Shown in pieces: positions 45,425 to 56,102 of a stretch of 64,000 bases of DNA (its first letter is position 1; every line of letters starts with the position of its first letter). This stretch comes from Crocodylus rhombifer. Lineage: Eukaryota; Chordata; Crocodylia; Crocodylidae. Location of the stretch: assembly GCA_038503035.1 (NCBI GenBank), contig JAVSML010000949.1, forward strand, positions 331,427 through 395,426, read 5' to 3'. Below the pieces are notes generated by a model. The model made no database searches, was not told the origin of the DNA, and saw only the letters and a program-made list of their open reading frames with translations. A program made the translations under genes and the position numbers.

Positions 45425-46556
45425 ATCCCTAACCAGGAAAACCTCCAGTATCATATGGATCTGCTAAAGAAAATAACTGAAAGGTGCTAAAGACCTCAGC
45501 CAGCCTGCTTCAGAAGAAGTCCCATTGGCTCTGCTGTGCTGTAGATGAGGCCCCTCATGACTTATAAATCATTGACTTCTTTCCAAAGACATGAACCAAC
45601 CCCCCTGGTTCAGCCATAAGGCCATAGCAATACATTATGCTGGTCTAATAGGTGTATGTTTTTGGGGGGCTAGGGGATACTATAGATCAGAAGTCCAATC
45701 CTGCCTTATAGTAAAACATAAGGCAAAAACTTGCTGGGAACACCTGCAGAGTGGGGCTGTGCAAAGCTTCAGTCCATGATTCTTTTCGGCAGATATTCGA
45801 CCTGATTCAGTGGCTGAATCTCCAAATCCAGATCGAATCAGAAGAGCCTTTAGTCTCTCCAAATCGAATCGAACCCTCTGAATTGATTTGGAGAGATTTG
45901 GCGATTCAGGCATTGACACAACTTTAAATGTTTTTTCTACATACCTCGAGGTAGCAGGTACTCATGAATACTGCGATGCTGGGGCACATGGAGCATCCCA
46001 CTGAAGCACGGTGGTGTCCCCACGTGGTGCTCGGCAGCAGACCTGGATGTGGACCAGAAGCACTTCCAGCCCACTTCCAGGTCCACTGGGGAGTGTGCTG
46101 GGGGTCCCCCCATGCCCCACCCAGTTCTGCATGATGACTGGTGCCTCCTGAGTCTGGGGTGGCACCCAGGGTCCCCCCACAGCCAATTGCGGAGTCAGGG
46201 GAGCATGGGGTGGGGGATCCAACATGCTCCTCAGTGGACCCGTAAGTCTGGTCCACTTCCAAGTTCACCACCGAGCACATGGAGGGCCCCCCCACACTCC
46301 TGTGGGACCCTCCATCTGCCCCTGCATCGCCACGATCACAAGCCATGCTGGTACCTTGAGTATGTAGAAAAAACTTTTAAAGCTGTGTCTGTGTCCGAAT
46401 CACTGATTCTCTGAATCAGCATCACATCTTCAGATTCAGATTCAGCTGAAGTGAATCAGGGACAGTGATCCGAATCAACAAGTGAAATCACTGTGCCTGA
46501 GTTGGGCCAAATTCAAATCCAAATCGAATAGGGCCTGCTTTGCACACCCCTACTGT
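45425..46556 (-). mobile_element. hAT-like non-autonomous element (copy 2)
   Basis: The part 45746-46555 has inverted ends: GTGGGGCTGTGCAAAGC on the left and GCTTTGCACACCCCTACTG on the right. The arms are long inverted repeats carrying GAATC/GATTC words. TTTTTTCTACATACCTCGAG at about 45933-45952 is mirrored by a GTATGTAGAAAAAAC block at about 46359. The central loop (about 45955-46350) is GC-rich and yields chance frames (140 and 121 residues). Outside this, 45425-45665 is the inverse of 38575-38830 in copy 1, so either a longer ancestor existed or the two parts were joined by nested insertion. Confidence 0.6.
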
Positions 46557-47926
46557 AGAGCTCCCATGTAGGGGGTTAACCATGAGAGGAGAGAAGCAAA
46601 CCAGAGATCAAATTCCTGCACTAATTGCATGTCAGTCCTGCACACCATTTAAGTGGAGAATCAAGTGTCCTTCCCAAGTCCACATCTATTGAATCTTGGA
46701 GGTGTCTCCTCAAAAGTGGGCTCTGGCATTCGGTGTAGTTGCTACTGAAGTTGCAGGGGTGAACTGCAGACTGCCAAAATTGGAAGTGTTGCTTGGACCC
46801 TGCATTGACCTTCTGGACAAGGATGAATTAGGCCTGAAGTGCAATTCTGTGATCGGTTCTGTTATGTGGGAATCTCATGACTTGGCTGGTTATTTCCATG
46901 GCTGATTGACAGCAACAGATATCAGGGCACGCTGCTATAAAATCTGCACTGATGTTTTCCCGAGTGGCTTCCTCTATTTTTGACTGCTTGGACTCGTTTC
47001 CACCCTCGGGTTCTCCAAGATAGCTCTATCTGTGTTTTCACAGAGAAACCCTGTATTGCGGCTAGCTCCTGCATTTTCCGTAGAGACCGTTATAAAACAG
47101 CTATGCCATCCCTGCTCTCATAACGATGTGTCAAACAGCTCTGCATAAGATTGTGATTGCAAAGCACACAGCATTTTGCAATGGAAATTCATTTCTCTGG
47201 TAGCAGCAGAGAGTCACAGGACCTTGAAGGTAGTCAGTAGGACAGCGGAAGAATTAATCTGGGTAGCCAAGTGTTGCGCCATGTTATAGAATTTGTCTTG
47301 GAGCAACGGGGCAGTGTTGAGCAACCAAAACAATGCCAGGCAGCTTTCAGCAAAGAGAGGCTCAACTTTCCCAGGCTATCATCATGGAATTAAAGGAGAT
47401 TTATAGGCTAGTTATTGGGAATGGAGGGCTGGCTCAAGGCAACGCTTTCTGGTTGCTGTGAACATAGAGACTAGGGGGCACATTTAATCCTGCAGATTAG
47501 CGAAAACTGGGAACGCAGAGGGGTCCAGGCAACAGAAGGAATTTAGGCAAAGTGTTTCACACATCACTTGCAGGGTGATAAAACATCTGGAAGGTGTTAC
47601 CAGCCCGTTCCTGTCAAAACATAGCACAAAAATGAGTTTCAAGAGACATGGCGATGGCTCAGAAGCCAAAGACCTGCAATAGATGGGTAAATAAAGTTCA
47701 ATAAATGAAAATGAGAAGCATACTAGACTAAGAGAGCCTTGGGCTTTCTATTCCAAGTTAAGCATGTGCTTCTGAAGTTATAGGTGGTTTAGTGCTAAAT
47801 TTTCCTATCGTCTCCTAGGAATAAGTTAATTCCCATATTCTCTTAGTATGATCCTTGTTTGATGATGTTGCTTATGTGAATGCAAGAAACTTGAACAATG
47901 TAATAGGCACTATCTTTCTCTATACA
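46557..47926. other. Unique non-coding sequence
   Basis: No gene or recognised repeat is seen. Short frames (46696-46905 and 47484-47669) have no domain. Confidence 0.5.
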
Positions 47927-48142
47927 GGGCATGCATTTACTGTGCAGTAACTTACTGCACAGGAAGTTACTGTGCAGTAAGTAGCTGTTAGACCAGCATC
48001 TACACATGTAGGTATTACTGCACAGTAACACTGTGTGTGCTGTGACTTGGGAGTAAAGTTACTCCCTAGTCGGAGTGTGCACACAGTGTTACTGTGCAGT
48101 ATGGTGTCTACAGGTGCCTTACTGCACAGTAACTACATGCCA
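47927..48142. mobile_element. MITE-like element built of nested palindromes
   Basis: It starts GGGCATGCATTTACTGTGCA and ends CATGCC. TTACTGTGCAGTAA is a near-palindrome at 47937-47950. A perfect 12-bp hairpin CTTACTGCACAG (47951-47962) pairs with CTGTGCAGTAAG (47970-47981). A large hairpin pairs about 48013-48040 with 48076-48102 (TACTGCACAGTAACACTGTG type). In its loop is a further perfect hairpin GGGAGTAA/TTACTCCC (about 48050-48067). No coding capacity. Confidence 0.72.
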
Positions 48143-50103
48143 TGACCAGATGAACTACAGGATTTCCAACCTCTCTGGGCCATATCCTCAACTTGTGTGA
48201 ACTGGCACAGCACCTTTGACATCACTGGGGCCAGTTTATCAGGTTGTGTAAATCAGTAGTGCTTCCCTGAGGGTCCAGCTCTTTATTTGATTTATTTCTG
48301 TGAACTTCTACTGAAACTGGGGCCCACCTTGGTTTGTGCTGGTTTCAGATCTGTTGTTTAGGAGTCTCTGGGCATGTCCACATGTGTACTGTTACTGTGA
48401 AGTACGGGATGTAAAGTTACCAATAAAACCATAAATGCAAACTTTGAGTTATGAGGGGTACTATCACCTTAGCACACACACACACATACATGAACTCACT
48501 CATTCAAACCCATGTAATTTAAACCCATGTAGTATAATGCATAGTAGCTGCTGTAGTGATTGTGAGAGCACTGGTATCAGTATATCTACCTATCTGAGGC
48601 CCTGGAGTCTGCTGTCGCTGGTCAACTTCCTTCAAGACAGTGTCTTCTCCAGAAGGGGTCAACCGGTTTGTCCTTCTGTCTCAGTAGGGCAGGTGCTGGA
48701 TGACAGCACACCACTGAGGGTCATGCTTCACTGCCTTTTATCCCTTTCTGGCAAATTTGTGTGATCCCCCAGCATCATTTTGGCTGCCCAGTCCAGAGGT
48801 CACTGTCCCACATGGGTCTTGAGTAGTGCATGACAGCTGTTAGTCCCAGTCACTGGGGGTTTCATCTAATGGTGAAGTTTGGGGAGCTAGTTTGTGATTT
48901 TGCTTAATTCACAATAGTATTGTTAAGGGCTGCGGGAATAGCCAATGGGGTGGTTGCTCAGTCCCAGGATTCAGTTCCTTTGCTTGATTAGCTTAAAATG
49001 GCTTGTAGAGTAGAGTTTTGTAATGGTAAGTTCCTTCGGCTAGGCTATTGTCATTTAATTACCTACAGATCACCATACATACTTGTATTTACTTCAGAGG
49101 GACCAGGCCAGTGTAGCAGATTTTATCACTTTACAATTAAAATTTCAATGCAGTTTTTAATAATGGTTCAAGGTGTAACTTCATTCTACAGGGAGTTCAT
49201 TCCTTAAGGATTTAAAAGTATAAAATATAAAATACAAAATGCCATGGTAAAGATGAGACATAAAAAAATGCACTGTGAGACATATATAAAAATGCGATAT
49301 GAGGTAGTGAGGATCCAAGGCTACTGGGAACAGTAAGTGAGTTAGGTTAGCACCAGGATATATTTACAGTCTTTGAAGGGGATAGTTTAGTTCTTTTCTT
49401 TTCTTTAGTGACACTGAGCTTAACTGATATGTAGATGTAGTTGTAGGACTACAGAAAGCCACTTCAGCTTTCTGGGTTGCTCTGAGCCTTGCCACACCCA
49501 TGCAATGAGTGTGCTAGGTCTCTGCCAATATTTAGAAGGAAAAAGAAATGCATAAAATTGGGGGGTAGGGTGGAGGGTGCTGGCAAGAATGTATTTCTGT
49601 TATATCAATGTCCAGAAGGGAAATGCACACCTATGCACTAGAATATAGGTGTTGAAGGACATGGACTGTTTAAGAAAGACAGAAAAAAAGTAGTGGTGGT
49701 GGTGAAATACACTATATTACATATAGGATAGCCTTTAAAAAAATAAGAGGGATTATATGGATAAAACAGCATTTTTGGGTCATTTTGGGAAAGAGATTCG
49801 GCTAAGGAAGTCCAAAGAATCTGCTATAAACATGGATATGAATAGAGAGCTCTGTAAGGTTGAGGACTATATGCTACAGGGAATTGCATCATTAGGGGAC
49901 ATATCTTCCAGTTAAAGGCACAAAAACTAACAGGAACCTTTAACCTAAGATAGGGGTGAAGAGAAAGGAATTTATTTGAAGGATGCTTCAGAGTAACTGA
50001 ATAAATAAGCACTTCAGGAAGCAATGTATATTAAAAAAAAATAGAATTTGATCTATATCTGGTGCAGAGAAGTCCCTTCCTAGTGAGGACTGAATCTGCA
50101 ACT
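48143..50103. other. Unique sequence with scraps of older repeats
   Basis: No gene is seen. 48177-48260 (CATATCCTCAACTTGTGTGA onwards) resembles an ancient sauropsid SINE-like unit. 48367-48425 repeats a MITE end (GGGCATGTCCACATGTG, then TACTGTTACTGTGAAG). A CA run lies at 48473-48487. Nothing else is recognised. Confidence 0.45.
48367..48425. mobile_element. Single MITE end (fragment)
   Basis: GGGCATGTCCACATGTGTAC followed by GTTACTGTGAAG is one terminus of the MITE family of this window; no partner end is visible downstream. Confidence 0.45.
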
Positions 50104-50312
50104 ATCTCATAGATATCAGGGCTGGAAGGGACCTCGGAAGATGGAGTCCAGTCCCCTGCCCCAGGGGCAGGAAGTCAGCTGGGGTCATAGGATCCTAGCA
50201 AGACAGACATCCAAATGTGTCTTAAAAGAGTCCAGAGTAGGTGCTTGCACCACCTCTAGAGAAAGAGGAAACTCAGGGGGGAGAGACAATTGTCCCAGTG
50301 TCTGGGAACTCT
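50104..50312 (-). mobile_element. CR1 3' end, antisense
   Basis: CTCATAGATATCAGGGCTGG, AAGGGACCTCGGAAGATGGA, then CAGGAAGTCAGCTGGGGTCA and GTGCTTGCACCACCTCTAGA. This is the same subfamily as the 52-kb copy, diverging after about 50312. Confidence 0.8.
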
Positions 50313-50765
50313 TCTCTCCTTTTCTTCTCCCTTCTTCTGAGGTTTTAAGGGATTAATACCACGGAGGAGGGTATTGATTCCTGGGGCTGGCTGGCCAGGA
50401 ATTAGGCCTGACAGCTTTTAAATGAGCTTGAAACCTGGGAGTTTCTAATTCTGCTAGATTGGCAAAGGCTGGGGCTCCATCAGCTTTGGGACGTCAGCTA
50501 GTTGTAGAGACAACGTTTATATTGCGTTTAAGGTTTTGTTCCTTTAATTTTTTTTTTTGTCCATGTTTTGGTAATAAATATGTATTAGTTCATTTGTACT
50601 ACTTGCAAGAATAGGGATTTGCCTCTGTGGGATACCCCAGTCAAATTTAGAGTTCCCAGATTCTGGATGGGGCCTTCAGCCACTGGCATAACTCAGCGGG
50701 TACCCCAGGATGTGAACCCGGCCCTTCTTGCTGCTGGCCTGTGCCTACCAGAAAGGTTACAGATA
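50313..50765 (+). mobile_element. Possible LTR-like segment
   Basis: It has TTTGGTAATAAATATG (AATAAA at about 50573), followed by TGTGGGATACCCCAGTC- and GAACCCGGCCC-type text that resembles a retroviral R/U5 end, closing with GGTTACA near 50762. I cannot define both ends or a target duplication, so this is only a candidate. It could be unique sequence. Confidence 0.3.
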
Positions 50766-51624
50766 TAAGACCGTAGTAATTATTTTGGCAAGATTGGCAC
50801 AAAAACCTACATAAAGGAGGCATCTTCCAGTTCACGAAGACAGGGGCACTATAAACATGTCCATCCATCAACCGTGGCTCTTGTAATCAGGACATTTTCA
50901 TTACAGCCAAAGAGCTGTGCGCTTCAAGGCAGAGAAAACAGTCTCCCCCATAACTGCAAGGTGTATAACCTCACAAAGAAATGACAAATGTTGTAAAACA
51001 GCAGCCTTCATGAAGACAAAATGCAAAACTAATGTTCTTCCCCTAGTGCACTTCTCAGCAGAGCACCGTTTCTGAAAGACTAACGGACTCCAGGACAGTA
51101 TGCACGTAACTCCCATAGAAAAACATAATTAGCACATTACACCGTTACATAAACATGTTTGCATTGTTATTTATTGCACAGCGCAAGAATGCTTTGTAAC
51201 ACTTAATCAGCTCAAGAGGGAAATGGTTTTGCATGGAACAGAAATAATAAACTGCGAGGCTCCCATGTCAGGCGAGGTGGACTGGAAAAACAACAGTGGC
51301 AAAGAAAGTCATAATAAACTTCCATTCCCCAGCGTTCTTGTGCCTGACACGGTATTTACTTTTTAATTGTTTTGCAAATTATCATTTGACAGTAGGAATG
51401 ACCACACTCAGGTTGCCAGAGAGTACACGTCCACCTCCCAGAGGCCTGGTGTACTAGGCAGAAGACGCTTTGAATGGAAGCCCACCAAAGAAATTATTTC
51501 TCCAGCCTTTTTGTGCTAAAACTCTGGGGACTCCAGCATGAAGCCAGCCAAGGAAAAAGGCAATGGATGTTTGTAGGCTGCTGCCGTTAAAGGGAATGAG
51601 ACTGTGCATGGTTTTAAGCACTGG
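50766..51624. other. Unique non-coding sequence, candidate conserved element
   Basis: No gene is seen. 51115-51415 is low in CpG and rich in binding-site-like words (TTTTTAATTGTTTTGCAAAT, TTATCATTTGACAG), in the style of vertebrate developmental enhancers. This is a compositional impression only. Confidence 0.4.
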
Positions 51625-51805
51625 TCCAGTCACCTACCCTGGAGGTTTTCAAGAGGAGACCAGACAGTCACCTCACTGGGGTCACCGAACCCCAGTTGTC
51701 TTCCTGTCTAGAATGGGAGGGGCGGGGGGGGGGGGGGCGCTGAACCCGATGATCTACAAGGTCCCTTCCAGCCCCAGCCAATCTATGAATCTATGAACTG
51801 GTGAA
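51625..51805 (+). mobile_element. CR1 3' end, sense
   Basis: CCCTGGAGGTTTTCAAGAGG, CACCTCACTGGGGTCACCGA, a G-run (51718-51738), AAGGTCCCTTCCAGCCCCAG and ATCTATGAATCTATGAA tail repeats. 5'-truncated. Confidence 0.87.
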
Positions 51806-52073
51806 AGAAGCTGTTCTATGTAATCTTGAGTGGAAGAACTGGTGAGGCCATCCAAAAGCCACAAACACCATCGCCACTGTGAGAAGGGAAGGACCAAAAG
51901 ATAATTGTGTGATGTGGGGTCAATGATCTGAGGCCATGATAAGAGTCAAAGATGTACCAGCTGGGAGGAGATGAAGGGCAACCCCCCAAAAGAGTGACCT
52001 AGTTTGACCTGGGGAGGAGGGGGATAGGGATCACAAAATGAACCTCCTTCAGAGTCACCCGGTCTATTCATAG
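51806..52073. other. Short unique stretch
   Basis: Nothing recognised between two CR1 copies. Confidence 0.5.
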
Positions 52074-53775
52074 ATGCATAGTTCATAGACATCAGGGCTG
52101 GAAGGGACCTCAGAAGATCATTGAGTCCAGCCCCCCGCCCAGGTGCAGGAAGTCAGCTGGGGTCACAGGAACCCAGCAAGATAAACGTCCAATTGACATT
52201 TCAAGGAGTCCAGAGCAGATGCTCGCACCACCTCTGGGGGCAGTCTGTTCCAGACTTTGGGGGCTTCGACAGTAAAGAAGTTCTTCCTTATGTCCGGCCT
52301 GAAACTGTCTTGGAGGAGTTTGTTACCATTCAACCTTGTCATCCCATGGGGTGCTCTGGTGAACAGGCGTTCCTCCAGATCCTGATGCACCCCACTTGTA
52401 GGCAGCCACAAGGGCACCCCCTGAGCCTGTGCTTTTCCAGGCTGAAGAGTCCTATAGCTTTCAGCCTCTCATCATAAGGCCTGTTTTCCTGACCTCTGAC
52501 CATGCATGTGGCTCTTCTCTGCACCCTCTCAAGCTTCTCCACATCTTTTTTGAACTGTGGAGCCCAGAATTGGATGCAGTACTCCAGCTGCGGCCTCACC
52601 AAGGCCGAGTACAGTGGGAGGATGACATCCTGGGATTTGCTAGAGAAGCATCAATGGATGCAAGCCAGAGTTTGGTTTGCTTTTCCTGTTGTGACATTGC
52701 ATTGGTGGCTTATATTCATCTTGTGGTCAATCATGACCCCCAAGTCCCTTTTGGCCATGGTGCTAGCAAGCATAGCACTGCCAAACCTATAAGTGTGCTG
52801 TGGGTTTTTCTTCCCAAGGTAGAGAACCTTGCATTTTTCAGTGTTGAAGGCCATTAGGTTTTCATACACCCATTTTCTGAGCTTGTCAAGGTCGCTCTGC
52901 ATCACCATCCTGTCCTTGGATGCGGACACTTAACCACAAACTTTGGTGTCATCCGTGAACTTGGCCAGTCCACTTCTGATACCAATGTCCACATTATTAA
53001 TGAAGATGTTGAAAAGGATAGGCTGAAGGATAGAGCCTTGGGGGACCCCACTGGTCAAGGTGCACCACAATGATTGACTTCCATCAACTACCACTCCCTA
53101 GGTCCGACCTTGGAGCCAGTTCTCCAGCCAGAAGACTGTGATATAGTCAAGGCCTAAATTGGCCAGTTTTTCTATGAGATGATCATGGGATACCAGTTCG
53201 AAAGCTTTTTAAAAATCAAGATATATGATGTCAATCCCTTCTCCCTTGTCCAGGTGATATGTCACTTGATTGTAGAAGGAAATGAGATTGGTCAGGCAAG
53301 ACCTACCCACAACAAACCCATGCCGGCTATCCCTCAGGAAGTTGCCTTCAGCCAGTTTGTTAAGAATGGTCTCTTTTGTGATTTTTTTCCAAGATCTTCC
53401 CTGGGATAGAGGTCAGGCTGATGGTTCCCCAGATCTACTTTCCTCCCTTTCTTGAAGATAGGCACCAGATTGGCCTTTCAATCTTTGGGCACTTCACCTG
53501 AGCACCATGAGTTCTTGAAGACCCATGCCAGTGGCAGAGCTTTGATGCTAGCCAGCTCCTTAAGTACCCTGGGTTGTAAGATGTCTGGGCCAGCTGACTT
53601 GAAGATGTCCAGCATCTCAAAGTGTTCCTTCACATGGTCAACAGTGATGAAGGGTAACAATTCTCCCTCACCCTGGCTGTCCCATACCGTATTAAGCAGG
53701 GCTGTCCCTTGGGGCTGGTGAAAAACCGATGCAAAATACCCATTAAGCGGGTTGGCTTTTTCCTGCTTGGGTGTA
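52074..53775 (-). mobile_element. CR1 LINE, 1.7 kb, antisense
   Basis: The 3' tail (CATAGATGCATAGTTCATAG) and terminal block lie at the low end. Minus-strand frames then encode [55 protein letters not shown] and, far upstream, DILQPRVLKELASI. The frames shift several times and the frames around the catalytic FADD region (about 52940-53000) and the first RT motifs (about 53190) are broken. The left part of ORF2 stops near YFASVF (about 53735). It is closely related to the 26.3-kb copy but more damaged. Confidence 0.95.
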
Positions 53776-55124
53776 AGGATACTGATATCCTAGGGCAGGC
53801 CATGGCTTGTGATTCGAAAGATCCCCAAAGTCCTCATGGAGACCCTCCTGATCTTCTGGTTTGGCCTTTTGCAAAATGCAGGCCAGAAAGTGTCACTTGG
53901 ATTCTTTTATTGGCCCAGAGGGGCATTTCCTACCTCTTCTCTGAACTGAAGACCTGCTAGGGGCTCTAACAAATTCGTATCCCCTGTGGATTGAGGACCA
54001 AGGGAGACCTATAATGATCTGAAACACTCACTCATTAGTGGATGATGTCAGGCAGTAGTTATGTAGAGTCATTAGTGATTTCCTCCCCTAGATTTATTTG
54101 TTTTAAAAATGTTGCAATCATTTATTTTCTCCATCGAATCCCTAATCTCCAGCATTTGCTTCTAGGGCACTTAAAGAACCACGGTGGTGGTGTGGGGGTG
54201 GTGTTTGTACTTGATTTCAAATGTTCAGAGGGGAAAATATAAGTATAGATGAAGAATTTTTACTGTTACTGGAGATTATGCACCACATTCTAGCATGGGG
54301 TTTAGGATCTGGAGCCAACCTATTCCCAATTAATCAGGTAGAACAAGTGGATGTATTTTCAGTTCATAAAAGGAAAAGAATGTGCTTCTTTCCAGTCAAT
54401 AGTTGCCTTTTGTGTGAGGGGTGGGGTAAGGAGAAAATCTTTGCCACTAGAATCAAAGAATCAGTCAAACACATGCAGGCAAAAGAGTTTAAACATCATC
54501 TACTTATTTAAGTGGTTTCCTTTTTCTTAGCCCAAGTGCCAAATGTTCATACTTCACAGAGATCCTAACAAACACTTTACAAACCATCTGGTCTGATTGT
54601 TCTCCAGGGTTATTCAGAACTTGCCTGTGAAGTCAATGGACTTATCCCCACTTAAGGAGAGGAAAAAAACAGCCCCATGTCTCACCAAGGAAACACCTCT
54701 AGTATGGGAGGTGCTAAGGCTCAGTACCAACCTCATTTTATAGTTGAGAAAATAAAAGTGGGAGAGGTGAAGCCTGTCCTGAGGACTCAGTCAGAGGGAA
54801 GATCAAGCACCAAACCCATACACTCTGACCTCCAGTTCTTGTCAATAGACTTAGCTCCTTTGGTTTTCATTGCCATTGAGTATCTTCAAAAGTGAAGCTC
54901 TGTTCATGTCTGCAGCCAGGCCATAAATTAATTGCATCCTTGACCCAATATTCCAATTATCATGGACCTCCACCATTTTTTACTAACCAGTAGTTTCCTC
55001 ACTTTTAACAAACTACTACTTGGCTTTGCCTTAGTGGGATATCAACAGTGTCCTTACCCCCCTGCTTTAACTGTGGCAAGTTAAAGGGTGTTTTTGATTT
55101 TTCCGGCATTACGCCTGGTAGTTG
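53776..55124. other. Unique sequence with a MIR-like fragment
   Basis: No gene is seen. Frames at 54221-54511 (+) have no recognised domain. A MIR fragment lies at 54735-54835. Confidence 0.5.
54735..54835 (-). repeat. MIR-like fragment
   Basis: CTCATTTTATAGTTGAGAAA, AGTGGGAGAGGTGAAGCCTG and CAAACCCATACACTCTGACC match antisense MIR order. Confidence 0.55.
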
Positions 55125-55270
55125 TGTGTAAGGACTGAGCCTGAAGTTTTCAGGAGTCAATGAGACTCACTTGTCAAGGATGGTTTAGTCAGGGATCACT
55201 GTGCCCTGAGCAGGGGGTGGGACTAGATGACCTTGTGAGAGCCCTGGCTGCCCTACTTTGCTATGATTTG
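55125..55270 (+). mobile_element. CR1 3' end, sense
   Basis: GAAGTTTTCAGGAGTCAATG, GTCAAGGATGGTTTAGTCAG, then GGGGGTGGGACTAGATGACC and a short degenerate tail. Confidence 0.75.
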
Positions 55271-55423
55271 CTTTAGTTCTTGTATTCGGTTCTACATGAG
55301 AACCTTACTTTAAGCTGAGAAAAGAAAGGGAACTATAAAGATACCCAAATCAGGTCTTCAGATTCCATAAACCAGCATAATTATTTCCACCAGCAGCTTG
55401 TGTTTTATCTCTAAGGGGACAGA

Positions 55424-55550
55424 GAATCATCAGGCCAGGAGGGATCTCAGGAGATCATCTGGTCCAACCCCCTGTTCGTAGCAGAGAGATCTTGAACTAC
55501 CAACTCTGGTGCTATCATGCCAAGTGCACAGCCACTGAGCCATATGCCAA
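55424..55550 (-). repeat. tRNA-headed SINE-like unit with a CR1 tail (second)
   Basis: On the minus strand a tRNA-like head begins about 55549: GGCATATGGCTCAGTGGCTG contains a perfect A box (TGGCTCAGTGG), and GGTAGTTCAAGATCTC is a diverged B box. About 15 bp later comes the CR1 terminal block: GGGGGTTGGACCAGATGATC, TCCTGAGATCCCTCCTGGCC, then TGATGATTCTC. The head isotype is not clear; it is not the tRNA-Leu of 36.8 kb. Confidence 0.65.
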
Positions 55551-55561
55551 GTATATAATAC

Positions 55562-55605
55562 AGGGACCTTTTGACCACTCAGCATCTTCTATCCGAAGCT
55601 CCTAA
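55562..55605 (+). repeat. 44-bp direct repeat, copy 1
   Basis: AGGGACCTTTTGACCACTCA continuing to AAGCTCCTAA. It recurs at 56059-56102 with a single visible mismatch. Confidence 0.9.
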
Positions 55606-56058
55606 CTCATCTTGCAAGGGGGCCTGCTTTAATGAAGTCTTGAAGCCCAAGAGATGGGATGAGTTTGTTGCTCTTAATGCACTGATGCTTGGAAGTTGTC
55701 ATTCCAGCTTTCAGAGAGATTCACTCTCTGACTTTAAGCTGTGGGGGTTCTCCTGAATACTGATAGTGGTATTTCCATTAGATATGTGCTGAAGGGATAT
55801 GCGGCTGGGTTTAGGGTTAGGGTTTGGGCTCCTATCAGGGGGAAGAATTGGGTTCTTATTAGCAAAAACATTTCACAAGTGATATTTGGCCTTGTGATAG
55901 CAGAGTTCTTCCAAGACCTGTTAACTGTCGTGGAGAGGAGCAAGAAAAGATAAACATACCATTTCCAGGAGGCAAATACCCTACTGATTCCAACTCAACA
56001 TGAAGATCTTCAGACTAAGTATTTGGATACAAACTTTATTCCTGCTGAGAACTGATAT

Positions 56059-56102
56059 AGGGACCTTTTGACCACTCAGCATCTTCTATCCAAAGCTCCT
56101 AA
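56059..56102 (+). repeat. 44-bp direct repeat, copy 2
   Basis: Second copy of the word at 55562-55605, 497 bp downstream. The flanks are only weakly alike (ATACAGGGACC versus ATATAGGGACC). Confidence 0.9.

Noticed and set aside
45924..46414. 140- and 121-residue frames on opposite strands
   Set aside because: They fall in the GC-rich loop of the hAT-like element and mirror each other; no transposase motif.
55806..55826. Interstitial telomere repeat
   Set aside because: Only about three imperfect TTAGGG units; too short to separate from chance.
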